Shown here one piece after another: positions 53,367 to 63,400 of a stretch of DNA of 64,000 bases. Below the pieces are notes generated by a model that was not told where the DNA came from, did not search any database, and worked only from the letters and a program-made list of their open reading frames with translations. Both the position numbers and the translations under genes were made by a program. Origin of the DNA: Blastopirellula sediminis (GTDB lineage: Bacteria > Planctomycetota > Planctomycetia > Pirellulales > Pirellulaceae). Every line of letters begins with the position of its first letter. Position 1 is the stretch's first letter. The DNA is taken from NCBI RefSeq assembly GCF_020966755.1, contig NZ_JAJKFT010000004.1, positions 434,001 through 498,000 on the forward strand, given 5' to 3'.

Positions 53367-55085
53367 ATGCGAAAGCTTCATTTCCTTCCTTGGCTTCCCA
53401 CCTTGGCCATTAGCGGCGCCGCTTGCGCCGTTTTGAGTTTCACCGGTTGCGGCGGCGGCGGAGACGCGCCGGCCGCGAGCGTGCCGGCCCCCGCTTCGAC
53501 CACCACCGCGGATCAAGGCGCCGCGCCGGCTGCGGTTAGCCCGGCGCAAGTTTCCGCTCCGGCGACCGGCAATCCGGCCGCGACCGGAAATCCGAACGCC
53601 GGCGGAACGAATCAATTGGCGATGAAGCAGCCCGATGGGACCGCCGCTCCGCAGATGCCGGCGCCGATTTCGGCGGCCGAACTCGACGCTCAGGTCGACA
53701 TCAACAAGGTGCCGCAGAACGATCCGGTCGAACTGCTGCGATACATGAAAGCGGTTGGCGAAACGAACTTCCCGAACACCGCTTCGCAGAAAGACCTGCA
53801 CGAGTTCGCCAACAAGGTTTACACGAACATCATGGAAGCGGCCGATCGTTTGTTGGCTCTTCCGGGCGCTACCTCGGAACAACGCCGCGACGCGCTGCAG
53901 TTCAAGTTCCACGCTTACGAAGTGTTGGCGTCGATCAATCCGATGCAAGCCGAGCAGCTGATCGCCGATCGAACCGCGCTGGCCCAAAAGCTGACGCAAG
54001 ATCCTGATCGGGCGATTCGCACCTTCGGCATGCTGTACATGTTTGAATACATGCTGCAGGATTTCGCTTCCGGCAAGCAAGAACTGGGAACGATGGTCAA
54101 AGAAGACGCCTTGGCGATCATCGGCGACCCGGGCGCTTCGACGCAGCACTTGGAAGTGGCGATGAACGCCGCCAACGTTTTTGGCCAGATGGGGCACTCT
54201 GACGTGGCGGTTGAGATCCTGACGACCGCTCGCCAGACGTTCGCCAAGAGCCAAAATAAGGAACTGGCCGACGCTTCGGTCGGTTTGGACGACCACATCC
54301 TGCAATGGAAGATTTTCGGCGCGATGATGGACGCCGCCAACGGCGACGAAGTCCGCGGCCAGGAGATGTTGCAGCTGATTCAGCAACTGGTCGATTCGTT
54401 CGGCAAAGAGTCGCTCGAGCCGGTCTCGACGATCCAAGCGATCGAACAAAAGATGGAGGAGTTCAACCGCATGGCGCTCGCCAAGTCGGTCAACGATCTG
54501 CTGCTGAAGAACTATAGCGACCATCCGAACGAGCAGGTCGCCGCTGCGATTCGCGAAAGCGCGCAGAGCGCCAACAAGCGTCTGGCCCTGATCGGCAGTC
54601 CGCTGCCGCTGGTCGGTTCGAATCTGGACGGCACGCCGTTCAACTGGGCCGACTATCGCGGTCGTTACGTGCTGGTCGACTTCTGGGCGACCTGGTGCGG
54701 GCCGTGCCTGGCGGAGATTCCGAACATTCAGGAAAACTTTGTGAAGTATCGCGAAAAGGGATTTGAAGTGGTCGGCGTCAACCTGGACGAAGATCCGAAG
54801 TCGCTCGAAGCGTTCTTCACCAAGCGTCAGCTTCCCTGGACCACCGTGATCAGCAACGATCCGAACGCGACCGGGTTTAACAACGTGAACGCGGTCCACT
54901 GCGGCGTCGACGGGATCCCGTTCCTGGTCCTGGTCGATCCGGAAGGGAAGGTTGTCGAGATCAACCCGCGCGGCGAACGCCTGGGAGAAGTGCTCGATAG
55001 CATCTTCTCGCAGCAAGCTCCGGCCGGAGCCGGCGCAGCCGCCGCCAATGCGAACGCCAACGGCGGCGCCATGCCGCTGCGTTAA
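53367..55085 (+). CDS. Lipoprotein with TlpA-like thioredoxin domain
   Basis: A 572-residue lipoprotein: signal with lipid Cys in VLSFTGCGGGG, then an Ala/Pro/Gly-rich linker (about 34-95), a helical region (about 100-400) and a C-terminal TlpA-like thioredoxin domain with WATWCGPCLAEIP near residue 443. The helical region may be TPR-like but no repeats could be counted. Reduces disulfides in the periplasm-like space, or acts in cytochrome maturation. Followed by a good terminator. Confidence 0.85.
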   Translation: MRKLHFLPWLPTLAISGAACAVLSFTGCGGGGDAPAASVPAPASTTTADQGAAPAAVSPAQVSAPATGNPAATGNPNAGGTNQLAMKQPDGTAAPQMPAPISAAELDAQVDINKVPQNDPVELLRYMKAVGETNFPNTASQKDLHEFANKVYTNIMEAADRLLALPGATSEQRRDALQFKFHAYEVLASINPMQAEQLIADRTALAQKLTQDPDRAIRTFGMLYMFEYMLQDFASGKQELGTMVKEDALAIIGDPGASTQHLEVAMNAANVFGQMGHSDVAVEILTTARQTFAKSQNKELADASVGLDDHILQWKIFGAMMDAANGDEVRGQEMLQLIQQLVDSFGKESLEPVSTIQAIEQKMEEFNRMALAKSVNDLLLKNYSDHPNEQVAAAIRESAQSANKRLALIGSPLPLVGSNLDGTPFNWADYRGRYVLVDFWATWCGPCLAEIPNIQENFVKYREKGFEVVGVNLDEDPKSLEAFFTKRQLPWTTVISNDPNATGFNNVNAVHCGVDGIPFLVLVDPEGKVVEINPRGERLGEVLDSIFSQQAPAGAGAAAANANANGGAMPLR

Positions 55086-55113
55086 ACGCGAAAAAATCGA
55101 ACTGCCGTACGGA

Positions 55114-55140
55114 AAAACGGAGCCTTTGCGGCTCCGTTTT
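55114..55140 (+). terminator. Rho-independent terminator
   Basis: AAAACGGAGCC and GGCTCCGTTTT form an 11-bp stem with a five-base loop, followed by TTCTTTTTT. It lies about 30 bases after the thioredoxin lipoprotein stop. Confidence 0.93.
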
Positions 55141-55245
55141 TCTTTTTTCGAACAGGGCGGTCCCAATCGCGTAGAATAAGAAGATAAGGACAGCGGATGG
55201 ATTTCGACGCGTGCCGGATTAATTCACGTAACTGGGGAGCGGATC

Positions 55246-55743
55246 ATGAAGACCTTTTCACTACTAGCCTCTCTGTTGTTTGCGACGTTGATTGTCGGAG
55301 CGTTGTCGGCCGAAGAGTTGAAGGTTGGCGCCATGGCCCCCAACTTTGAAGTCGAAACGGTCAACGAGGGAATGATCAAGCTCGGGGACTTCCGCGGTAA
55401 GAAGTTGGTGCTGGCGTTCAACCGAGCCCATTGGTGCCCCGCTTGTATGAAGCAGATCAAGGACATCCAGGACAACTACGCCAAAATCAAAGAAGCTGGC
55501 GCCGAAGTGCTGGTGATCTTCCGCGAAGAGGAAGATGGCGAAAGTGGGTTGGAGCAAGTCAGGAAGATCACCGGCGCCGAGTTTCCGCTCGGGTTGGATC
55601 TAACCGCCGTGCAAACTCGCGAGTACAGTCAGGATGGCTACTCGACCTATGTCATCGACGCCAAAGGATCGATTAGCCAGGTCCTGACCGGAACCGATCC
55701 TGAACGCCCGCTGGCGGGCAAAATTTTGTCGGCGCTGAAGTAG
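55246..55743 (+). CDS. Secreted peroxiredoxin/thioredoxin-fold protein
   Basis: A 165-residue protein with signal peptide (LLASLLFATLIVGALSA). The redoxin domain has FNRAHWCPACMKQI (CxxC-type CPAC), then ILVIFREEEDGE and a Pro-cis loop region (DGYSTYVIDAKG). It resembles AhpC/TSA proteins. With two Cys in CxxC form it may act as a thiol-disulfide or peroxide-reducing enzyme outside the cytoplasm. Confidence 0.85.
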   Translation: MKTFSLLASLLFATLIVGALSAEELKVGAMAPNFEVETVNEGMIKLGDFRGKKLVLAFNRAHWCPACMKQIKDIQDNYAKIKEAGAEVLVIFREEEDGESGLEQVRKITGAEFPLGLDLTAVQTREYSQDGYSTYVIDAKGSISQVLTGTDPERPLAGKILSALK

Positions 55744-55885
55744 GCGGCAATTCGTTGTAGAGTGGGTGGAGCAAACGCGGAGAAGCTTGTTTTCGTGAAA
55801 GACGTCGTTCGCTTGCGTAACCCACCTTGCGCTTGCAAACGCATTGTCGCCTTGCGTTTCGCTGCAGCCCACCCACGGCCGTCGG
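55744..55885. repeat. Possible degenerate dispersed repeat
   Basis: The gap between two converging genes has GTGGGTGG (55762) and inverted CCCACC copies at 55821 and 55869, with two GTTTCG/CTTGCG-type segments. This resembles dispersed 'GGGTGG...CCACCC' repeats. Weak evidence. Confidence 0.3.
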
Positions 55886-56860
55886 TTAGTTCGCAGCGCC
55901 GTTCGGCTCGACGCCCGGCGGCGGAAACCACTGCACGACCGGCGGCGTGCTGCTTTCATAGTTCTTGATTGACATCGTCGGTTTGACGTAGTGCTCTGGT
56001 CGCCGACTTCCCTGGACTCGGAAGTTATCCCCTTTTTGCAAAATGGGACGGGTCTCCGGCGACTCCCCAATCGGGAATTGGTTGGTCATTTCGGCGATGA
56101 CCCAGCGGGGATCGCCGACGGCAGGCTTTAGATAGACCTCGGGATAGCAATGTCCCGGCACCCAGACGGTACGAGCCGGAATCTTGGCGGCTCGGCTGAG
56201 GGCGACGAACAGGGCGGTCATCTCTTCACAGTCCCCGCGACCTTCTTCGAGCGCCGCGACAGCGCCCTTGAGCGGGCCGTTCTCGTACTGGACGTTCTGG
56301 TGAATGTAGTCGTAGAAGGCGGAGAGCTTGTCCCAGTCGTTTCCGCCGGGCGGCGTTAGCTCGGCGGCTAGCTTGGTAATCTTCGAGTGGTTGCTCTCGA
56401 TCGCCGGACCGGGGCTGAGGTAAACCCGCATGTTGCGATCGAGATCACGGAGCGGCGGCGCGGTCATCTTCTCGGGCTCCGACGGCTTGGTGACGCCGCG
56501 GCGAGCGACTTCGTAGACCAGGATCGCCTCGGCGTCTTCATGCGGCGAGAGGGCGCGGATCAAGACCGAGGCCTGCTTCGTCTCGCCGAGCATATCGAAC
56601 GTGATGTCCGACTCTTTGACGTTGACCAGGCGTTTCTCGACCAGCCGGACCGTCTGCTCCGGCCAGTCAGTCGGAACAGGGAAGGTGGCGACGATTCCTT
56701 GGGCGAGCCCGGCGACGTCAAGCTTGAAACCGACTTCGATCTTTTGCAGCGTGACGTCGTCGCCGGTCAGCATCTTTCGCTCGCCCGCCTTCTCGAATTG
56801 CGCAGCAGCGGTCGCCGTCAGGGCAATCCAGGCAATCAGTCCTAGCGCAAGCGTACGCAT
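55886..56860 (-). CDS. Secreted transglutaminase-like cysteine protein (active-site Cys present)
   Basis: A 324-residue protein with signal peptide (LALGLIAWIALTATAAAQ) and a C-terminal transglutaminase-like (papain-fold) domain. GRGDCEEMTALFVAL holds the catalytic Cys211 and GHCYPEVY the His237. The third residue of the triad, usually Asp in a W-x-x-D motif, reads WVIAEMT. The N-terminal 130 residues form a beta-rich domain (ATFPVPTDWPEQTVRL). The next upstream gene is its paralogue. Likely a peptidase or cross-linking enzyme of the envelope. Confidence 0.85.
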   Translation of the reverse strand: MRTLALGLIAWIALTATAAAQFEKAGERKMLTGDDVTLQKIEVGFKLDVAGLAQGIVATFPVPTDWPEQTVRLVEKRLVNVKESDITFDMLGETKQASVLIRALSPHEDAEAILVYEVARRGVTKPSEPEKMTAPPLRDLDRNMRVYLSPGPAIESNHSKITKLAAELTPPGGNDWDKLSAFYDYIHQNVQYENGPLKGAVAALEEGRGDCEEMTALFVALSRAAKIPARTVWVPGHCYPEVYLKPAVGDPRWVIAEMTNQFPIGESPETRPILQKGDNFRVQGSRRPEHYVKPTMSIKNYESSTPPVVQWFPPPGVEPNGAAN

Positions 56861-56865
56861 TCCTC

Positions 56866-57831
56866 TTAGCTCCCCGGCTCTTCGCGAATGAACGTCACTT
56901 GAGGCTTGCCGCCGTTGGGGCTCTTCTTACCGGTCAGGTACTCGGCGACGAAGCGAACGGGATCGGTTTTTTCGGGAACGCGGAAGCTATCTCCCTTTTG
57001 CAGGATCGGACGCGGGTCAGGCATGTAGCCGAACGCACGCGGTCCCGTGACTTGCGCCGGATACCAGTGGCCTTCTTCGTTGGCGTCTTCCAAGTAGAAC
57101 TCGGCGTAGCTGCTTCCCGGCACCCAGACGGTGCGAGCCGGAATGTCTGACGCACGGCAGAGGGCGATGAACAAGCCGGTCAGATCTTCAAAGTCGCCGC
57201 TTCCTTTGCGGAGCGCGGTGACGGCGGTCGTCGACTTCTGACTTTCGTACGAGATGTTGTCGCGCACCCAGTCGTAGAGAGCCTCGACCTTCTGCCAATC
57301 GCCGTCGACGCCGTCGAGGATCTCGCGGGCCTTCTTGCGAACGGAGCTATGACGCGATTCGATGCTGGGGCTGGAGCCGAGGTAGCGGCGGATGTCGCTC
57401 GGCGGACGCTTCGGGATTTTCACGCCGGTCAGATCTTCCGGCGGCTTGGCCGAACGGGTTTCGACTTCGAGCGTGATCACGGCGCGAGCCGTTTGGCCGC
57501 GACGCAGCGACGGCACGCTGACCATCAGCTGTTTGACGGAGTTCTCGAGCATCCGATAGCCGATGCGCGATTCGTTCGAGACGTCTTCTTCCATCAGGCG
57601 AACGGTCTGTTCGGGCCAGTCGGCCGGAACGGGAATCGTGCCATAGAGTCCAACGCAATCGCCCCCGACCGCTTCAATCTCGATCCCTACGCGATATTTG
57701 CTAGTTCGAGCGTCGCCGAGAATCGGAGCGTTTTTTGATTCCGAAGGTTGGACCGCTTCGAATTGAGCCAGCAATTGCGAACTGCATAGCAGCAACAGGG
57801 CGACGACGGCGAAGGGGGTGAGTTGTCGCAC
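56866..57831 (-). CDS. Transglutaminase-like paralogue lacking catalytic Cys and His
   Basis: A 321-residue secreted protein (signal LLLLCSSQLLA) that aligns with its downstream neighbour along its length (PVPADWPEQTVRL, ARTVWVPG, RPILQKGD). The catalytic Cys is Phe214 (GSGDFEDLTG) and the His is Ser240 (VPGSSYAEFY). It lies five bases before the active paralogue's start, so they are co-transcribed. Probably a pseudoenzyme that binds the same substrates or partners. Confidence 0.85.
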   Translation of the reverse strand: MRQLTPFAVVALLLLCSSQLLAQFEAVQPSESKNAPILGDARTSKYRVGIEIEAVGGDCVGLYGTIPVPADWPEQTVRLMEEDVSNESRIGYRMLENSVKQLMVSVPSLRRGQTARAVITLEVETRSAKPPEDLTGVKIPKRPPSDIRRYLGSSPSIESRHSSVRKKAREILDGVDGDWQKVEALYDWVRDNISYESQKSTTAVTALRKGSGDFEDLTGLFIALCRASDIPARTVWVPGSSYAEFYLEDANEEGHWYPAQVTGPRAFGYMPDPRPILQKGDSFRVPEKTDPVRFVAEYLTGKKSPNGGKPQVTFIREEPGS

Positions 57832-58164
57832 CAGTACACCTCTTGGGGTAAGAAAAACGGAACGGGGACGCGCGCACGATCAGACAGGCGGGGACTATTT
57901 AATTGTAATTCAGAGAATCTGGAGGCCCAAAAAAGGCCTGTTGTCGGGCTTTGTTTCCGCCAAAACGTAGCGCGCTAATAGCGATCGTGCAGAATGCGCG
58001 GTAGAAACGGCCCAAGAGGACCAGATGCGCAGAAGTATGGACGCTTCGAAATGAAAAGCGCCTCCGCGACGCATATATAGCGCATCGCGAAGGCGAAGTT
58101 GAACGGGGAGGCTTGGTAGGGGCGTGTCGATCGCTCAGCAGCCTGTTGATTTTTCAACAGGAAG
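57832..58164. other. Intergenic, no gene seen
   Basis: About 330 bases upstream of the transglutaminase-like pair and after the small lipoprotein gene. It contains a CCTGTTGA/TCAACAGG palindrome (58142-58161) and an AGGCC/GGCCT short stem around 57923, but no supported gene. Confidence 0.55.
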
Positions 58165-58377
58165 TTAGCGAGGCGACGGCAGGATTTGCGTGGTCGGTCC
58201 GGACGGCTGCACCAATACGGCGTCATCGTACGAAGGGTACGACGAAATCGAGGGGCCGGAGAATTCGGCGCCACCGCAGCAGGCCGGTTCGGACTGACGC
58301 CAACCCATACCGCTGCGACAGCCAACAACCGCCACTACCAGCATCGCACTGGCAAGCAACAGCATGGAACGTTTCAT
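58165..58377 (-). CDS. Small lipoprotein
   Basis: A 70-residue protein with lipobox VVGC (LLLASAMLVVAVVGCRSG), preceded by GGAGG eight bases upstream of the ATG at 58377. The mature part is short, with Cys-Cys-Gly-Gly and a Ser/Tyr/Pro-rich tail. No known family. The palindrome at 58142 lies just beyond its stop. Confidence 0.7.
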   Translation of the reverse strand: MKRSMLLLASAMLVVAVVGCRSGMGWRQSEPACCGGAEFSGPSISSYPSYDDAVLVQPSGPTTQILPSPR

Positions 58378-58593
58378 TGCAGAAGTCCTCCGCAAATGGA
58401 ATGTTGGCGAGTCGGGAAAAACTGATTCGAAACTGTGGGTACGCAACACTACATCAGGAACCATGATGTGCAAACGCAACACGAGAAAAATTCGCAACAT
58501 TCAAGTTGCGACTTTACGACAAGCCGCTTGCTAGCCGACAAAGGGACCTTAGTCGGATTAGTTTCACAGCCATGCAACGAATGTTGGACCGCG

Positions 58594-59739
58594 ATGCCCC
58601 CCTTACGATCCTTCCAACCGCGCTTACCGTTACGATCGATTCTTTGCCTCGTGATCTTGGCGATGTGCGCGTATGCGCTGCCGGCGAAGGCCGATTATCG
58701 CGATAGCGCTGGCGGCTATTGTTGTCCGAACTATCACGAAGCGATTCGCCCCGGCGATGAGATCTACCTGGTCTCGACTCGCTGCTTGCCCGGCGGTTGC
58801 GGTTATCAGTTGCCGGTCGAACAGATGTCGGTGATGCGCTATGACGGCGAAGCGGGTTGGCTGCAGTCTTCGATCGAAGAAGCGACCGCCGACGCGCCGG
58901 TCGATTGCACGTCGATCTTCGTTCATGGCAACTGGATGGATAGCGGTTGGGCCAAACGTCGCGGTTGGGCGATGTATCACGAACTGACCCGCGACTGGAC
59001 GCCGGATCGTCATATTCGTTACATCATCTGGTCGTGGCCGACGCAGCGCAACGGAAAGGCGCTCGCCAGCATTCGCGTCAACAATGCGCGAGCCGACGCC
59101 GAGGCGTACTATCTTGGGTGGTTCCTGTCGCAAATGCCGGCCGGCGAAAAGGTGAGCCTGTCTGCGTTCAGTCTGGGGGCGAGCGTCATCGCAGGGGCGA
59201 TGCAATTGCAGGCCGGCGGCATGGTCGCTGGTCGGACGCTCGATGAACTGTCGACCGGCTCCTATCGGCTCGTCTTCTTTGCGGCCGCGACGTCGAGCGG
59301 CGCGTTTTCTCCCTATTGCCGTAATGGAGATGGACTGGCCCGCGTCGAACGCTTCGTCAACTACTTCAACTGCGCCGACCCGGCGCTCAAGCGATTTTGG
59401 ATGCTGGAAGGGAAAGGGGTCAAAGCGATGGGCTACGTCGGCGCCGGGGGGCTCTCCAGCGACGGCCGGGCCAAGACGACGCAGTACAACGTCTCTGGGA
59501 TGATGGGGCGTGAACATGACTGGAACACGTACGGCTGCAACCGCTGCATCATGACGACGTCGCGGGAGACGCTGCGATATGACGATTCGCCGGTCGCGGC
59601 CCAAGTTGAAGCGGTGAAGACCGAAGCGGCGGAAGAGAACGCGGCGGAAGAGCAAGCGGCCGAGAGCCAGGTCGAAGGGAAAGAAGCGTCGAAACCGGAA
59701 GTCGAGCCGGCCAAGGAAGAGGAAGCGGTCGACGTGTAG
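58594..59739 (+). CDS. Secreted alpha/beta hydrolase
   Basis: A 381-residue protein from ATG 58594 (the frame is open upstream but lacks a signal). A signal peptide is seen: LRSILCLVILAMCAYALPAKA. The oxyanion loop IFVHGNWMDSGW and nucleophile Ser193 in SAFSLGAS fit a DUF900-like alpha/beta hydrolase. The last 50 residues are Glu/Ala-rich and disordered. Probably a lipase-type or peptidase-type envelope enzyme; substrate unknown. Confidence 0.8.
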   Translation: MPPLRSFQPRLPLRSILCLVILAMCAYALPAKADYRDSAGGYCCPNYHEAIRPGDEIYLVSTRCLPGGCGYQLPVEQMSVMRYDGEAGWLQSSIEEATADAPVDCTSIFVHGNWMDSGWAKRRGWAMYHELTRDWTPDRHIRYIIWSWPTQRNGKALASIRVNNARADAEAYYLGWFLSQMPAGEKVSLSAFSLGASVIAGAMQLQAGGMVAGRTLDELSTGSYRLVFFAAATSSGAFSPYCRNGDGLARVERFVNYFNCADPALKRFWMLEGKGVKAMGYVGAGGLSSDGRAKTTQYNVSGMMGREHDWNTYGCNRCIMTTSRETLRYDDSPVAAQVEAVKTEAAEENAAEEQAAESQVEGKEASKPEVEPAKEEEAVDV

Positions 59740-59745
59740 ATAGCT

Positions 59746-59789
59746 GGCGCCATGCTCATCCGGTGAAGACGCGATAAGAGCATGGCGCC
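59746..59789. repeat. Dispersed palindromic repeat, copy 3
   Basis: GGCGCCATGCTC and its inverted GAGCATGGCGCC bracket the core ATCCGGTGAAGACGCGATAA. Reverse-complemented it matches the repeat at 38551 in most positions. It follows the hydrolase stop directly, so it may terminate transcription. Confidence 0.8.
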
Positions 59790-59814
59790 CTTAACTAACT
59801 AGCGCGCAGCAAAA

Positions 59815-59843
59815 CGCCGTGCTGCGAGTTTTCCAGCACGGCG
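59815..59843. terminator. Hairpin between converging genes
   Basis: CGCCGTGCTG and CAGCACGGCG form a ten-base stem with loop CGAGTTTTC, in the gap between two converging genes. Likely bidirectional terminator without a long T-run. Confidence 0.6.
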
Positions 59844-59871
59844 CCAGTTGTTCGATTTTGAGCGTGGGCTA

Positions 59872-60108
59872 TTAGAAGCCTTCGCCGTGCAGTTCGGCTT
59901 GTTCGGCCAGCGTCTTTTGCATCTGGTCCGATTCGCGCTGCAGGATGAATTCCGGGCCCTTCGGATAGTACTGGACGTCGTCCGTCATGTAGTACGGGCT
60001 CGGGAGGGTTTGACCGCCGATGTCGATCTGGCAGCCGGTAGCCGCAGCGGCCATGACCGTCATTCCGCCAACCAAGGCGAACTTCATCCAGGCTTGTCGT
60101 TTGACCAT
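59872..60108 (-). CDS. Small lipoprotein
   Basis: A 78-residue protein: signal with lipobox ATGC (ALVGGMTVMAAAATGCQID), then GQTLPSPYYMTDDVQYYPKG and a helical tail. It resembles the small planctomycete lipoproteins found at other sites in this window in length and layout. Function unknown. Confidence 0.75.
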   Translation of the reverse strand: MVKRQAWMKFALVGGMTVMAAAATGCQIDIGGQTLPSPYYMTDDVQYYPKGPEFILQRESDQMQKTLAEQAELHGEGF

Positions 60109-60426
60109 TGTAGGAATACTCCGCTGGTATTGCGGTCCGTTGGAACGGGACTGTCGTGGTCCCGGTAGTGAATCTGGCTAATGGGAGTTTCCGAGCTGCT
60201 TCTCGGTAAAATCGCCACTATCCGTATCGTCCGAACTGGATGGGATACTTAAACCGATTAACCCGAAAAACCGGTCCATTTTCCCAGCTGTCTGGTTGGT
60301 GCGACCTAGATTTGAAGTCCGTCCGGCCTCAATTGCCGCATTTTTGTGAGGTGGGGATAGGTAATTGTTTATAATAAAACCACTTGCGCACTCCTCCCCA
60401 ATCTGCTAGCTACCGGAATCCTCTTC
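60109..60426. other. Intergenic, no gene seen
   Basis: About 318 bases between divergent genes. Two-base symmetrical GAGCTGCTTCTCGGT and a TATAAT-like TTATAATAAAAC near 60370 could belong to promoters of the plus-strand gene; no gene or clear hairpin. Confidence 0.5.
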
Positions 60427-63400
60427 ATGACATCACGGCCCGCAACCGGTTGGCTGATAGCCTTCGTCTTGTTTCTTGCTGTCATGACGCCTGCTAGCGC
60501 GCTCTATGCGCAGCGTGGTCAGGACGCGACGAAACCGAACAACGCGTTCTATCTCGGTTTCGGTCCGCTCTACGCGGGCGAGTACTCCGAAGCGCTCAAC
60601 GTCTTTGACAACGTTTCGTCGAGCGCTCTCGTCTCCGCGAACGGTCGCTGGGTCGATTCGATCTGCTACGCGACGATGAAAGGGGAGTGCTATTACCATA
60701 TGGGCGCCAATGCGAAGGCGCTAGAACAATACAACGCAGCCGTCCTGCTCTACATCCAACACTCCGACTGGTTGATGCGGATCAGCACGGACACCGTGGT
60801 GGCGATCGGCCCGGTCACGACTGATCCCCGTACGTCGATCACGTGGGGCCCTTCCGCTCGTACGACTGCAATTGGCAAGTTTCCTGATACGATGCTTTCG
60901 CTGCAGGGGAACAGCAACGCCGAGAACCAGGCGGTCCTCAACAAGGGCGGAACTTTCATGTCGCAGCAATACCATCCGGTGCGTGTGGGAGAAATCGCAC
61001 GCTGTCTGGCGCTCGCGATCAGTCGCCGTCGCCAACTGCTCGGTCCGCTCGGCGAAAGCGATCCGATCAACAAAAACTTGATCTCGGCGCTAAGTCGTCG
61101 CTCGGCGCCGCCGAATCACTGGCTCGGCGTCTGGGTCGAATTGCAATTGGGACTCGCCTACGCGACCGCCGGCAAGTTGCAGGAAGCGATCCCGGCGATT
61201 CAGCGCAATCTGACGATCGGTGGACAATACGACCATCCGCTGACGGCGATCGGTTTGATGACGCTAGGACGCTTGGCGCTGGAGCAGAAAAACCTGGAAG
61301 CGGCCGAAACCTATTTCGCCGAAGCGACCTTCCCAGCGATCGCATTCGGCCAGTATGACGTGGCCGCCGAAGCGTTCGCCGAACTTGGCAGCGTGCAGAT
61401 GGTCAGTAAGCCGAATCTCGTTTCCAAGCAATTGGCGACGGCCGCCGCCTGGCGTAACTTCGGCAAGTACAACGTCCTGAAAGCGTCGGTGATGATCGCG
61501 CTGGCCGAGCATTACTCGTGCGCCGGCGATCCAGTCAAAGCCGGCGCCGCGCTCAACGAAGCGCGACGTTCGATGACGCGAAACGACATGAGCACCAGCC
61601 GGATCGGTGCTCGATACGCTTATCAACTCGCGCTGATGGAGTATCAGCGGGGGAACATGATCGCCGGCAGCGCCGCGCTGAACGATGCGGTCAAGATCCA
61701 ACGCGTCGCTTCTCCCCGGATCTTCCAAACGATCCTGACCAACGAGTGGTTCGCCGCCGGCGTGTTGACCGAACGGGGCGCCCAACTGTTGTACGACAAT
61801 CTGCTCCGCGAGCCGACCGACTCCGATTGGGCGACCGATCCGCTCGATACGATTACCTATCAGCTGACTCCCAATAGCATCGCGCTGGAACGTTGGTTCT
61901 ATTCGGCGCTCGAACGGAAACAGCCGGAACTGGCGCTGGAGATCGCCGACCGGATTCGCCGGATTCGCTACTTCGCGACGTTGCCTCTCGGCGGCCGCGA
62001 GATGGCGCTGCGCTGGATTCTCGATTCGCCCGAAACTAGTTTGACGACCGACGCCCGCTTGCAGCGTCAGGATTTGCTCACGAAGTATCCGGTCCTCAAG
62101 ACGGCGCTCGACAAAGCGGATGAAATCCGTGGACAGTTAAAAGAGTTGCCGGCGCAAGCGATCGAGAAAGAACAATTCATCGAGCAGGAAAAGCTGGTCC
62201 AGCAATTGGCGGAAACGGTCGCTGTGATGGAGACCAAATTGGGAGAAGTGGCGCTCCGTCGCGATCGAAGCACATTCCTCTTTCCGCCGTTGAGGACGAC
62301 CAAAGAGCTGCGTGAAAAGATGCCCGAGAAGCAGGTGGTTCTCGCCTTCTTTAATTCGACCGGAGGCGTCTTCGCGTTTCTGTTTACGAAAGAAGATTAC
62401 GTCTATTGGAAGGTCGAGAATCCGAATGCGCTGAAGAAAGAGGTCGTCGAACTGTTTCGTTCGATGGGGCTGTTGAAAAAAGATGGGCCGATTGACGTCG
62501 AGACGCTGAAAGACGAAGCGTGGAAAGCGAACTCGGCCAAGTTGCTGACCACTCTGATGCCGACCTTGAAGCCGACCTTTTTCGACAACTATGACGAGCT
62601 GGTCGTCGTGCCGGATGGCCCGATCTGGTACGTGCCGTTCGAGATGCTCCAGATGGACGACGGGGCAGGGGGATCGGTCTCGCTGACCGACAAGATCCGG
62701 ATTCGGTACGCACCGTTGGCTTCTCTTTCGGTTCCTGAAATCGACAAACGCCGTCGACCGCTGTTGTCGGCGATCGTGTCGGGACGACTTTACGTGCGAG
62801 ACGACGCCGAAGCGACCGACCATTACTACAAGCAACTGGAACCCGCCTTCGCGGCGTCGGCGCGATTGGATAAGAAGACGCCGGGACCGACCAGCTTGCT
62901 CGGCAAGACTTGGGACAACCTGGTCGTGATGGACGACATGGAAGATATCGAGTATCTGCCGTACGGCTGGTCTTTGGCGCAGATCGACAAAGGGAAGCCG
63001 GGGAGCGATCTCGGCAGTTGGTTCCCCTTGCCGCTAGAGACCCCGCAAGCGATTTATCTCCCCGGGTTTCATACCGCCGCGGAAGAAAGTCTGAAGCGGG
63101 GCGGCAACGGCGACGAAATCTTCGCCGCCGTCATGGGAACCTTTTCGGGCGGAACGCAGACGTTGGCCCTCAGTCGGTGGCATAGCGGCGGCGACGCTGC
63201 GATTCGCATGACGGCCGGGATTGGCGCTCGCATCGATCAGATGCCTGCCAGCCAAGCCTGGCAGGAGGCGATCGCCGAAGTGCGGAATTCGCCGCTTGAC
63301 GCCGCTCACGAACCGCGAGTCCGCGTGTTGGGCGAGCTGAAGGCGCCCGAGAAAGCAGACCATCCGTTCTTCTGGGCCGACATGATGTTGATCGATACCG

